A stretch of 21,382 nt of DNA. Origin: an uncultured Eggerthellaceae bacterium. Its GTDB lineage: Bacteria; Actinomycetota; Coriobacteriia; Coriobacteriales; Eggerthellaceae. This document shows, one piece after another, positions 7,632 to 14,464 of this stretch; the first letter of the stretch is position 1, and the number at the start of each line of letters is the position of its first letter. A program made the position numbers and the translations under genes. Location: the NCBI GenBank assembly GCA_910584145.1, contig CAJTXX010000039.1, positions 1 to 21,382 of the forward strand, read 5' to 3'. The notes beneath the pieces were generated by a model. That model saw nothing but the letters and a program-made list of their open reading frames with translations, did not search any database and was not told the DNA's origin.

Positions 7632-7937
7632 GTGGCTGATGCGATGGTGACAGGACGCATGTCCGCTCAAAAGAAGCTCGCTGGCACACGCGTGCTCGAA
7701 GGACTCGGCCTGACCACTTCGCAAGCCATAAACCAGCTTTTCGACTACCTCATCAACAACGGCGCGATGCCATGCTCCGAGAAGAAACAGAGGCATCTCA
7801 GCAAGAGCGACATAATCGAGGCGAAGCTGTTCGTCGACAGCATGTGGCGCCCCAACAGCTTCTCCGACATGCCCTACGCTGATATGAAGCGCCGCAAAGC
7901 AGCCGCGATGGGCTACACCATCCTCGATGCAGAATGA
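7632..7937 (+). CDS. RelB/DinJ-like ribbon-helix-helix antitoxin (GTG start)
   Basis: The 101-residue protein is likely the DNA-binding antitoxin of the PIN toxin encoded next. Residues 3-47 fit the RelB/DinJ pattern: short beta strand, helix with KKLAGTRVLEGLGL, then TTSQAINQLFDYLINNG and the closing AMP. The C-terminal half (about 55-101), with MWRPNSFSDMPYADMKRRK, probably wraps the toxin. The start is GTG 7632, chosen because GGAGGT sits 5 bases upstream; longer in-frame extensions have no ribosome binding site and would cross the operator. Its TGA overlaps the toxin ATG by 4 bases (ATGA). An alternative view is a VapB-type antitoxin of another fold. Confidence 0.8.
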   Translation: MADAMVTGRMSAQKKLAGTRVLEGLGLTTSQAINQLFDYLINNGAMPCSEKKQRHLSKSDIIEAKLFVDSMWRPNSFSDMPYADMKRRKAAAMGYTILDAE

Positions 7938-8389
7938 GGTATGTCGTCGATACGAATATCGTGCTCGATGCCATGCTCGGCAGAGATCCTTTCCGAGCTT
8001 CCGCCGCGCTGCTGCTCGAACTCGGCTACCTCAAAGAATTCGAGCTATGGATAGGCTCTTCGCAGCTGAGCGACCTCGTCTACTTCATATCCGATGGAGG
8101 GAAATCCTCTCTAGCAGCATATGCGCGCAACACGCTGGGCAAGCTCTGCGCCTGTGCCCACATCTACGCTACCTCAGAGGAAGACGTCCTCGCCATCACA
8201 TCATCCACATGGAGCGACCTCGAAGATGCTCTCGTGTTCCAAACCGCGCTCCAGGTGCGAGCTGACGCTATCGTAACGCGCGACAAGACCGGCTTCGAGC
8301 GTTCGCATATCCCTGTGTTCGACTGCGAAGGGCTCTTCGCCCATATCGCCGGAACCCAGGGCATCGATTACGCCGAGATAGCCCTTTGA
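7934..8389 (+). CDS. PIN-domain ribonuclease toxin (VapC-like)
   Basis: PIN-domain toxins are metal-dependent RNases that cleave tRNA, rRNA or mRNA when freed from the antitoxin. The 151-residue protein shows the acidic pattern: Asp6 in VVDTNIVLDAML, Asp95/Asp98 in WSDLEDAL and Asp117 in IVTRDKTGF; the second acidic position is probably Asp47 in SQLSDLVYFI rather than the more common Glu. Secondary-structure order fits a complete PIN fold. The gene overlaps the antitoxin by 4 bases, giving translational coupling, and ends at a strong terminator. The target RNA cannot be predicted from sequence. Confidence 0.88.
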   Translation: MRYVVDTNIVLDAMLGRDPFRASAALLLELGYLKEFELWIGSSQLSDLVYFISDGGKSSLAAYARNTLGKLCACAHIYATSEEDVLAITSSTWSDLEDALVFQTALQVRADAIVTRDKTGFERSHIPVFDCEGLFAHIAGTQGIDYAEIAL

Positions 8390-8397
8390 CGATAGAA

Positions 8398-8428
8398 AAA
8401 GGCCCGGCAGCGGGGCTGTCGGGCCTTT
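8398..8428 (+). terminator. Rho-independent terminator, probably bidirectional
   Basis: AAAGGCCCG (8398-8406) pairs perfectly with CGGGCCTTT (8420-8428) around a 13-base loop. It starts 9 bases after the toxin stop and lies 31 bases beyond the stop of the convergent amidinotransferase gene. The A run on the left arm supplies a T tract for the minus-strand transcript as well. Confidence 0.85.
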
Positions 8429-8458
8429 CGGGTTTCCCAGGGTCGAGTGCGGGCTGTT

Positions 8459-9604
8459 CTAGCTCCACATCTCCGGGCGCACCAGCGTGGGGTCTTCGAC
8501 GCGGTTGGGGAAGTAGTCCTCGCAGCCGCCTTCGCGGTACACATCCGCGGTGCAGCAGTGCAGGCCGCCGCCGAACGGGTACGCATCGCGCAGATCGCAG
8601 GGGATGACGTTCATGCCCAGCTTGTCCATCTGCTCCTGCTGATGCACCTCGCTGGCCTCCACGACCACCGTCTTGGGGTCGAGCACCAGGCAGTTCATCG
8701 ACAGCCACACCGAGCTGTAGCACAGCGCCGGCGGCTCGGTATGCGCGGGCTGAGCCGCTTCCACGATCTGCCAGTCGTTCGCCTCGAAGATGGCGCGCTG
8801 CTCGGCCGGCAGCGGGCGGATGGGGTTGTTGATGATCAGACCCGGGCGCAGCGGCACGAACGTAGCGTCGATATGGATGGGATACGGGTCGCCCGGGAAG
8901 TTCACCGCGTGCACGCGCAGGTCGGGGTAGTAGCGCTGGAACCAATCCATCGCGGCACGGTTGGTGGTCAGGCCGTGCTGGATGAACAGGTCGCGGCCCA
9001 TGCGCATCACGTCGGCAGCGTCCCACAGGGGCTCTACCTCGGTGGTGACAAAGTCCTTGTTGGCGGTGCGCACCAGGCGCTCTTCCAGGCTGATCTTCTC
9101 GTCGTAGTAGTTGTGCTTGTACGACTTATCAGTCAGGCGCGGGCGCGGCGCCTGCGTCCACTTGAATGAGGGGTCCTCCTCGAAGTACTGCTCCATCAAC
9201 GGCCAGTAGGCCAGATACTCGAAGTAGCGGCAGCGGAAGCTGTTCGCAGCAGCCATGATCTCGTTGCCCACCGTCAACAGGATGTCGCGCGGAGGCATGC
9301 AGGTCATCATGGAATCGTTGCGGAAGTCGGGCGTGCCGATGGCCTGGTTCCACTGGAGCGGCGTCGGGCGGTCGACCTTGATGCCGCGACCCTCCAGGAT
9401 CTTCACCAGGTTATCCAGGCACTCATTGCCGCGCTCCACCGTGTCGAGCGGGCGCAGGCCCCACATGCCGCGCATCTCGGAATCTACGGGCACCTTCTCC
9501 GACGTAGCCGGCTCCTCCGGCGGGATGACCGAATTATCGCAGCGGCCAACGATGACATGCTTCAGCGGATCCCAGTCGTTCCATGAATTCACGATCTTCG
9601 GCAT
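8459..9604 (-). CDS. Amidinotransferase of the glycine amidinotransferase (AGAT/StrB) family
   Basis: This family moves the amidino group of arginine to an amine (glycine in AGAT, inosamine phosphate in StrB), releasing ornithine through a Cys-bound amidino intermediate. The 381-residue protein opens VNSWNDWDPLKHVIVGR (5-21), as AGAT does, and keeps the catalytic set: Asp195 in WDAADVM, His244 in YPIHIDATF and Cys350 in GGGLHCCTADV. The Asp-to-His spacing (49) equals that of human AGAT from memory of its numbering (Asp254, His303, Cys407). The start is ATG 9604 with an AAAGGAAG site. It lies 138 bases downstream of an amino-acid importer, with its own promoter candidate. The acceptor amine is unknown; arginine as donor is inference from the family. 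Confidence 0.9.
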   Translation of the reverse strand: MPKIVNSWNDWDPLKHVIVGRCDNSVIPPEEPATSEKVPVDSEMRGMWGLRPLDTVERGNECLDNLVKILEGRGIKVDRPTPLQWNQAIGTPDFRNDSMMTCMPPRDILLTVGNEIMAAANSFRCRYFEYLAYWPLMEQYFEEDPSFKWTQAPRPRLTDKSYKHNYYDEKISLEERLVRTANKDFVTTEVEPLWDAADVMRMGRDLFIQHGLTTNRAAMDWFQRYYPDLRVHAVNFPGDPYPIHIDATFVPLRPGLIINNPIRPLPAEQRAIFEANDWQIVEAAQPAHTEPPALCYSSVWLSMNCLVLDPKTVVVEASEVHQQEQMDKLGMNVIPCDLRDAYPFGGGLHCCTADVYREGGCEDYFPNRVEDPTLVRPEMWS

Positions 9605-9644
9605 GGATGGCTTCCTTTCTCTATCGCGTACACCAGCAGCGAAG

Positions 9645-9650
9645 ATTATG
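9645..9650 (-). promoter_or_regulatory. Candidate extended -10 upstream of the amidinotransferase gene
   Basis: On the minus strand TGGCATAAT gives a TG extension plus CATAAT (5 of 6 consensus bases), about 40 bases upstream of the ATG. It stands in the only AT-rich pocket of the 138-base gap after the ATPase gene, so the amidinotransferase may be transcribed separately as well as by read-through. Confidence 0.45.
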
Positions 9651-9742
9651 CCACTTTTTCCGTTGCCGAGCAGCGAGAATACGGGGCATCCCGCCCCGAG
9701 AAGCGCAGGCGAGGCCGCTTCGGCAGAGCGGGCCGTGCGGCC

Positions 9743-10477
9743 TTACGCGATATGACCCAGGAAATCCTTCGTGCGCTGATGCTGCGGGTTGTCGAACACC
9801 TGCTCGGGAGTGCCCTCTTCCACGATCAGGCCGCCATCCATGAAGATGACGCGGTCGGCGACGTCACGGGCGAAGCCCATCTCGTGCGTCACCACGATCA
9901 TGGTCATGCCGCCCTCGGCAAGGCCGCGCATGACGCCCAGCACGTCGCGCACGAGCTCCGGGTCGAGCGCGCTCGTGGCCTCGTCGAAGAGCATCACGTG
10001 CGGGTCCATCGCCAGCGCGCGCGCGATAGCCACGCGCTGCTGCTGACCGCCTGACAGCTCGGAGGGCTTGTAGTCCACCCGCTCGCCCAGGCCCACTTCC
10101 TCAAGCCGCGCGATGGCCACACGCTCAGCCTCTTCCGCCGAGCGTTTCAGCACCTTGCGCTGAGCCAGCATCACGTTCTTCTTGGCCGTCAGGTTCGGGA
10201 ACAGGTTGAAGTTCTGGAACACCATGCCCAGCCGGCTGCGCACCTCGTTCAGGTTCGTATGCTTGTCGCATACGTCCACGTCCTCGAACCAGATGTGGCC
10301 CGCCGTGGGCGTCTCCAACCGGTTGATGCAGCGCAGCATGGTTGATTTGCCGCTGCCTGACGGCCCCAGCACCACCACCACCTCGCCGCGGTTCACCTCG
10401 AGGTTGATATCGCGCAGCACCGTGTTGTCGCCGAACGTCTTCTCCAGGTTCTGTATGCGGATGACAGGCTCAGACAT
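9743..10477 (-). CDS. Polar amino-acid ABC transporter, ATP-binding protein
   Basis: The 244-residue protein is a cytoplasmic ATPase of the GlnQ/HisP type that drives uptake. It shows Walker A GPSGSGKST (38-46), Q-loop Gln88, signature LSGGQQQRVAIARAL (141-155), Walker B VMLFDEATSALDPE (161-174) and the switch His198. Length is normal for the group. Its ATG (10477) overlaps the end of the permease gene by 8 bases with a GGGGG-type ribosome binding site, so the two are coupled. The substrate is not determined by the ATPase; the neighbouring amidinotransferase suggests arginine or another guanidino compound. Confidence 0.96.
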   Translation of the reverse strand: MSEPVIRIQNLEKTFGDNTVLRDINLEVNRGEVVVVLGPSGSGKSTMLRCINRLETPTAGHIWFEDVDVCDKHTNLNEVRSRLGMVFQNFNLFPNLTAKKNVMLAQRKVLKRSAEEAERVAIARLEEVGLGERVDYKPSELSGGQQQRVAIARALAMDPHVMLFDEATSALDPELVRDVLGVMRGLAEGGMTMIVVTHEMGFARDVADRVIFMDGGLIVEEGTPEQVFDNPQHQRTKDFLGHIA

Positions 10478-11921
10478 CTTTCCCCCTCATCTTCGCGTAC
10501 AGCGAATCGGATGCGATGGCCTGCGGCCCGTGGCTGAAACCCTCGCTCATGCGCATGGTCTGCGCCACGGCGGCCTCGCTGCCCTCGGCGGCTACCGCAG
10601 CCACGGTGCCCGACAGCGATGCCGGCGTCTTCTCCGGCAGGTTGTTCGTGCGGCGGTGCTTGGGGCGCCCGCTCACCAGGCGCTCTTCCATCACGTTGAT
10701 GACCTTCGTCAGCGGGATGGTGACCACCAGGTAGAAGAACGCAGCCACGATGTAGGGCGTCACGTTGCCCGTGGCGGCGGTTATGGTCTTGGAGTACATC
10801 ATGATCTCCATGACGCCCACCGCAGCGAGCAGCGAAGTGTCCTTGTACATCAGGATGAATTCGCTCGTCATGGTGGGGATGACCCGCCTGAACGTCTGCG
10901 GGATGATGACGAAGATCATGGTCTGCGCGCCGTTCATGCCGAGGCTGCGCGCCGCTTCGAACTGCCCCTTGTTGATCGACTGGATGCCCGCGCGGAATAT
11001 CTCGGCCAGATACGCGCTGGAATTCATGACCAGCACGATGATGCCCAGCACGAAATTATCCATCTGGATGCCCAGCAGCGGCAGGCCGAAGAACGCGATG
11101 TATATCTGCAAGAACAGCGGTGTTCCGCGGATGATGTTGATATACGTGGAGCCGATGGCGCGCGAGACGGGGTTCTTCGCCATGCGCAGGAAGCTCCAGC
11201 ACAGCCCTAGCGGGATAGCCAGCGGGAAGCTGATAGCCACCAGCGCGAGCGCCAGCAGCCAGCCCCAGAACACCGCGGGCACGGTGGTCACCACGATGGT
11301 GGGGTCGAAGAACAGATGCAGGAACTTGTTCGAGTTCCACGCCTGCACCCAGCCCTGATCGCCGAGCCACGACGCCAGCTCTTCTTGCGGGGTGGTGCCC
11401 GTCACCTGTATGGTCTTGCCGCCGTCGGGCAGATCGGCGGTGGTGCCGTCGGCGGTGGTGTAGGTGCCCGCCACGCTGTACGTGCCGCCCTCGGCCGGGA
11501 AGCGCGCGTTGTTCAGCTCGAGCATGACCATCGTGCCCGCCGGCGTGGGCTCCTCGAATGCGGCGGTCACGCTGGTGCCGTCTTCGGTGACGGTGCTGGG
11601 AAGGTTCAAGCGCGTGAGGCCATCAAGCACGGTGACGGTGGTGCCGTCAGTCGGCAGCGCCGACCCCTCAGGCAGCGTGATGGTGACGCTCGTCAGCTGC
11701 TCGTCGGCATCCGCCTGGCCCTGCCAGGTGATGCGGGTGTCGGTGGCGCCCATGATGCCGTCGGCGCCATCTTGGTTGCTCTTCGCTGTGAAGCGCTCGG
11801 TGGTCAGCGCGTGAGCCTGCACGGGCAGCGCACACGCGAGCAGCACCGCAGCCAAGAGCAAAAGGGCGAGGGAGACCCCCCGCCCTTTCGATATGTCAGC
11901 GAACCTACTCAGCGGACCCAC
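10470..11921 (-). CDS. Amino-acid ABC permease with N-terminal signal peptide and extracytoplasmic domain (GTG start)
   Basis: The 483-residue protein combines a signal-peptide-like segment (1-38, hydrophobic core 18-32, ending VQAHA), a Ser/Thr/Gly-rich probably beta-sandwich domain (about 40-178), a HisM/GlnP-type permease (about 205-412, several membrane segments) with the EAA loop EAARSLGMNGAQTMIFVIIP (322-341), and a 70-residue hydrophilic tail. Ordinary permeases of this family are 220-250 residues and lack the leading domain, whose function I cannot name. GTG 11921 overlaps the lipoprotein gene by 17 bases and lacks a clear ribosome binding site; it is chosen because it gives a complete basic n-region for the signal. 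The fusion is in one frame. Confidence 0.88.
   Translation of the reverse strand: MGPLSRFADISKGRGVSLALLLLAAVLLACALPVQAHALTTERFTAKSNQDGADGIMGATDTRITWQGQADADEQLTSVTITLPEGSALPTDGTTVTVLDGLTRLNLPSTVTEDGTSVTAAFEEPTPAGTMVMLELNNARFPAEGGTYSVAGTYTTADGTTADLPDGGKTIQVTGTTPQEELASWLGDQGWVQAWNSNKFLHLFFDPTIVVTTVPAVFWGWLLALALVAISFPLAIPLGLCWSFLRMAKNPVSRAIGSTYINIIRGTPLFLQIYIAFFGLPLLGIQMDNFVLGIIVLVMNSSAYLAEIFRAGIQSINKGQFEAARSLGMNGAQTMIFVIIPQTFRRVIPTMTSEFILMYKDTSLLAAVGVMEIMMYSKTITAATGNVTPYIVAAFFYLVVTIPLTKVINVMEERLVSGRPKHRRTNNLPEKTPASLSGTVAAVAAEGSEAAVAQTMRMSEGFSHGPQAIASDSLYAKMRGKDV
11861..11888 (-). terminator. Hairpin with short T run inside the 5' end of the permease gene
   Basis: AAAGGGCG (11861-11868) pairs with CGCCCTTT (11881-11888), extended by GGG/CCC after one mismatch. 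On the minus-strand transcript it starts 17 bases after the lipoprotein stop and ends in TTTT. It looks like the partial terminator often found after binding-protein genes, which gives more binding protein than permease. Here it lies within codons 12-21 of the permease, at the signal-peptide coding region. Confidence 0.5.
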
Positions 11922-12732
11922 CGAACCACTTGTTGTAGATCTCGTCGTACGTGCCGTTGGCCTTCAGAGCAGCCAGCGCCTCGTTCAGCTGCGCAGTCAG
12001 CCCCGGGTTGTCCTTGCTCACCACGATGGCGTACTGCTCGCCCGTGGGGATCTCGGCCATGATCTCCATGTCGGTGTAGGCGGTCTTCACGTAGTACTGC
12101 ACCACCGGCAGGTCGGCCACGATCGCGTCAGCCTGGCTGCCCTGGAGCGCGGCGAACACCGCGGTCATCTCATCGTAGGGCACCACGTTGGCATCGGGGA
12201 TGTTCTCGACAGCCCAGTCGTAGCCGGTCGTGCCGCTCTGGGTGGCGATGGTCTTGCCAGCCAGGTCGTCGATGTTGGTGAAGCCAGAGCCCGGCATGAC
12301 CACGACGCCTTGGTTGGAGTCGATCAGCACGTCGGTGAAGTCGATCTCCTTCTTGCGGTCCTCGGTGACGGTGAAGCCGGACACGCCGACGTCAGCCTTG
12401 CCGCCCGCGCTGATCAGCGGGATAATGGTGTCGAACTTGGTGGACGGCAGGTACTCGGCCTCCAGGCCCATCTGCTCGGCCAGCGCCTTCATCAGGTCCA
12501 CCTCGAAGCCCACGGCCTCTTCGCCTTCCAGGTTCTCGAACGGCGGGAAGTCCAGCGATGCGGCGACGGTCAGCTTGCCGTCGTTCACCAGTACAGCCTC
12601 GGTGGTCTCCTGCGCGCTCGAATCGGCGCTCGCGCTGGAGCTGGCTGCCGGCTGAGAGTTGCACCCGCTCAGCGCAACCGCTGCGACCAGCGCGAACGCT
12701 GCAGCAGCTATGCCAATCTTCTTGATCTTCAT
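11905..12732 (-). CDS. Polar amino-acid ABC transporter substrate-binding lipoprotein
   Basis: The 275-residue protein has a lipoprotein signal: MKIKK, a hydrophobic stretch, then the lipobox LSGC with Cys24 as the lipid-anchored residue, followed by a Ser/Ala-rich linker (25-45). The mature part is a family 3 solute-binding fold, with LTVAASLDFPPFE (54-66), GFEVDLMKALAEQMGL (74-89), GKADVGVSGFTVTEDRKK (110-127), DLAGKTIATQSGTTGYD and a closing GTYDEIYNKWFG. It captures the substrate outside the membrane. ATG 12732 is preceded by GGAAGGGA. It is the first gene of the importer operon. Arginine or lysine-type specificity is plausible but cannot be settled by eye. Confidence 0.95.
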   Translation of the reverse strand: MKIKKIGIAAAAFALVAAVALSGCNSQPAASSSASADSSAQETTEAVLVNDGKLTVAASLDFPPFENLEGEEAVGFEVDLMKALAEQMGLEAEYLPSTKFDTIIPLISAGGKADVGVSGFTVTEDRKKEIDFTDVLIDSNQGVVVMPGSGFTNIDDLAGKTIATQSGTTGYDWAVENIPDANVVPYDEMTAVFAALQGSQADAIVADLPVVQYYVKTAYTDMEIMAEIPTGEQYAIVVSKDNPGLTAQLNEALAALKANGTYDEIYNKWFGGSAE

Positions 12733-13061
12733 ACGTATTCCCTTCCGAATCTCTCAGGTCGGCCCCGGCGCTCGCGCACCAGGGAAGCGATAAGCATACC
12801 GGTATATCGCTATCGTTTTGCCGGCATGCGCTGGTTTTCAAGCCAGCGGCAGGTGTCGGTTCCGGTGTAGGGAATGTACCAACAGTCCGGCGGCGCGCTT
12901 TTGTGCGATGCACCAAAAACACGTCTGTGCAATTGTACGATAGGACAAATAGGCGAATGCAATACCTGTTGAAAAGTCGTTTTAACAGGGATAACTATTT
13001 GTAAGAAATTACAACGGTACACGCCGAAGAACCCGCGAACGGCCGCTCAACGGGCGCTCGC
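12733..13061 (-). promoter_or_regulatory. Non-coding region upstream of the importer operon; possible structured leader
   Basis: No credible gene lies in these 329 bases. A possible minus-strand -10 (TACAAT) at 12932-12937 would give a leader of about 190 bases. That stretch holds several small hairpins: 12903-12913 (GTGC/GCAC), 12829-12848 (CGCTGG/CCAGCG), 12786-12811 (AGCGAT/ATCGCT enclosing the perfect palindrome ATACCGGTAT at 12796-12805) and 12767-12780 (a GCGA tetraloop hairpin). Upstream, 12965-12989 is an inverted repeat (CCTGTT/AACAGG). These could be operator sites or a leader RNA. None matches a riboswitch class I can recognise with confidence. Confidence 0.4.
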
Positions 13062-13877
13062 CTATGCGCCCAAGCCCTCCGACAGGTCCATCTTCCGGGC
13101 GGCATCCATCTCGTGGGTACCCACGGGCGCCTCCTGCTCCAACGCGCGCGCCAGCACCTGCATGCGCTCCTCCACCTCCTCGATGATGGCTGAGCAGCGC
13201 CGCAGCTCCTCGCCCACGTCGAGGCCCGAAGTCTCGAACACAGCCTTGTATTTCAGGTCGTGCTCCAGGCTCGCCCAGAAGTCCATCGCTATGGTGCGTA
13301 TCTGTATCTCCACGGGCACGCTCTGGCGGCCATTCAGGAAATACACCGGGATGCGCACGATCATATGCAAGCTGCGGTAGCCGTTGGGCTTGGGGTTCTT
13401 TATATAGTCCTTCACCGCCACCACCTCGAGGTCGTCTTGGTGCTCGAGGTAATGCAAGATGTCGTAGACGTCCTGCACGTAGCTGACGATGACGCGCAGG
13501 CCCGCTATATCCATGATGTAGCGCTCCATCGAGTCGAGCGTCTGGCTCTTGCCGTAGCGCCCCAGCTTCTCGAAGATGCTCGGCACGCTCTTCATGCGCG
13601 ACTCGATATGGTGGATGGGGTTGCGGCTCTGGCGCAGCTTCAGGTCTTGGTCGAGCGTTTCCAGGCGCGTCTCCATCTGGCGCATGGCCGCGTGGTATTT
13701 CTGGAGGATGTCCTGCGCGGCGAATTCCAGCACCGTCAGCGAGTCGATGTCGCTCGACGTGAGCAGGCGGCCCTGGGTCAGCGTGCGCTTCACCGCAGCC
13801 GTGGCCACGTGCGGATGCTGATGGTAGGCCGCTGTCGCCCCGGTCAGTATCTCGCTCAATACGCTGCTGTTCGACAT
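13062..13877 (-). CDS. Small alarmone synthetase (GTP pyrophosphokinase, RelQ-like)
   Basis: The protein carries only the (p)ppGpp synthetase domain of the RelA/SpoT family, with no hydrolase or regulatory domains, so it likely makes alarmone from ATP and GTP/GDP. From ATG 13877 it has 271 residues: a helical N-terminal extension (1-85), then RelA_SpoT blocks HHIESRMKSVPSIFEKLGRYG (split; 89-109), MDIAGLRVIV (122-131), KDYIKNPKPNGYRSLH (156-171) and VEIQIRTIAMDFWASLEH (189-206), with catalytic Glu190. RelQ proteins are usually near 210 residues, so the extension is long. An alternative in-frame ATG at 13934 gives 290 residues and has a weak AGGG site; both are possible. It is divergent from mihF. 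Confidence 0.9.
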   Translation of the reverse strand: MSNSSVLSEILTGATAAYHQHPHVATAAVKRTLTQGRLLTSSDIDSLTVLEFAAQDILQKYHAAMRQMETRLETLDQDLKLRQSRNPIHHIESRMKSVPSIFEKLGRYGKSQTLDSMERYIMDIAGLRVIVSYVQDVYDILHYLEHQDDLEVVAVKDYIKNPKPNGYRSLHMIVRIPVYFLNGRQSVPVEIQIRTIAMDFWASLEHDLKYKAVFETSGLDVGEELRRCSAIIEEVEERMQVLARALEQEAPVGTHEMDAARKMDLSEGLGA

Positions 13878-14100
13878 GCTCTGCCCCTGTATCCGGCGCC
13901 CCAACTGGCGGCTTTTCGGTCTTATTTCCGGCATATCGTACCCTAAACTGAAATTCTGCGTGCAAAGCGGGCGAACTTCCTTTAATATCTTTGGAGCTTG
14001 TTTTACGACGCGCTTTCGAACCTTCAATACACCATGCGTCATAGTTTGTCCGATGCAGCCTGCTGCTGGAAGCATGCTGCCGAAGAGATTGCGAGTTAAG

Positions 14101-14409
14101 ATGCCAGCACCCACCATGACAGCTGAGCAGCGCGCTGCTGCCCTTGAGAAGGCCCGTATCGTTCGCGCTAAGCGTTCCGAGATCACCACGAAGCTTTCCC
14201 TGGGCACCATGAGCGCCGCCGATGCCCTGAAGAAGGTCGACGATCCGATCATCGGCCGCATGAAGGTGAAGTCTTTCATCAACGCTCTGCCCGGCTACGG
14301 CAAGGTGAAGACTGAGAAGCTGATGGAGGAGCTCGGCATTCCCGAGAGCCGTCGTCTCCAGGGTCTGGGTGCGAAGCAGATGGAGAACCTGAAGGCTGCC
14401 CTGAAGTAG
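14101..14409 (+). CDS. mihF: Actinobacterial integration host factor (mIHF), nucleoid-associated protein
   Basis: mIHF is the actinobacterial DNA-bending nucleoid protein, unrelated in fold to the HU-like IHF of enterobacteria. The 102-residue product shares the typical pattern: TAEQRAAALEKARIVRAKR (7-25), the KMKV-like GRMKVKSFINALPGYGKVK (52-70, DNA-binding helices) and ELGIPESRRLQGLGAKQ (77-93). ATG 14101 is used; 14074 and 14116 are in-frame alternatives and no site has a strong ribosome binding sequence. It is a monocistronic gene ending at a strong terminator and is diagnostic of an actinobacterial host. Confidence 0.93.
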   Translation: MPAPTMTAEQRAAALEKARIVRAKRSEITTKLSLGTMSAADALKKVDDPIIGRMKVKSFINALPGYGKVKTEKLMEELGIPESRRLQGLGAKQMENLKAALK

Positions 14410-14430
14410 CACCGGTTCGCGTAGATCGAG

Positions 14431-14455
14431 AAGGGCGCCTGCGGGCGCCCTTTTT
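14431..14455 (+). terminator. Rho-independent terminator of mihF
   Basis: GGGCGCC (14433-14439) pairs with GGCGCCC (14444-14450) around a TGCG loop, preceded by AA and followed by TTTTT. It begins 22 bases after the mihF stop. It may also serve the convergent poly-ferredoxin gene ending at 14465, although the T tract in that direction is poor. Confidence 0.9.
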
Positions 14456-14464
14456 GTTGCCCCG

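Noticed and set aside
12751..12757. CTGAGAG on the minus strand, recalling the TPP riboswitch CTGAGA element
   Set aside because: The other conserved TPP blocks are absent and the order of nearby similar strings is wrong.
12747..12758. GAATCTCTCAGG on the plus strand, like the end of a glycine riboswitch aptamer
   Set aside because: The strand is opposite to the neighbouring genes, it abuts the lipoprotein start, and the GCCGAAGG and GGGAGAG elements are missing.
12810..13022. A 70-codon minus-strand open frame upstream of the importer
   Set aside because: No ribosome binding site, no recognisable sequence, and it covers the probable promoter and inverted repeat.
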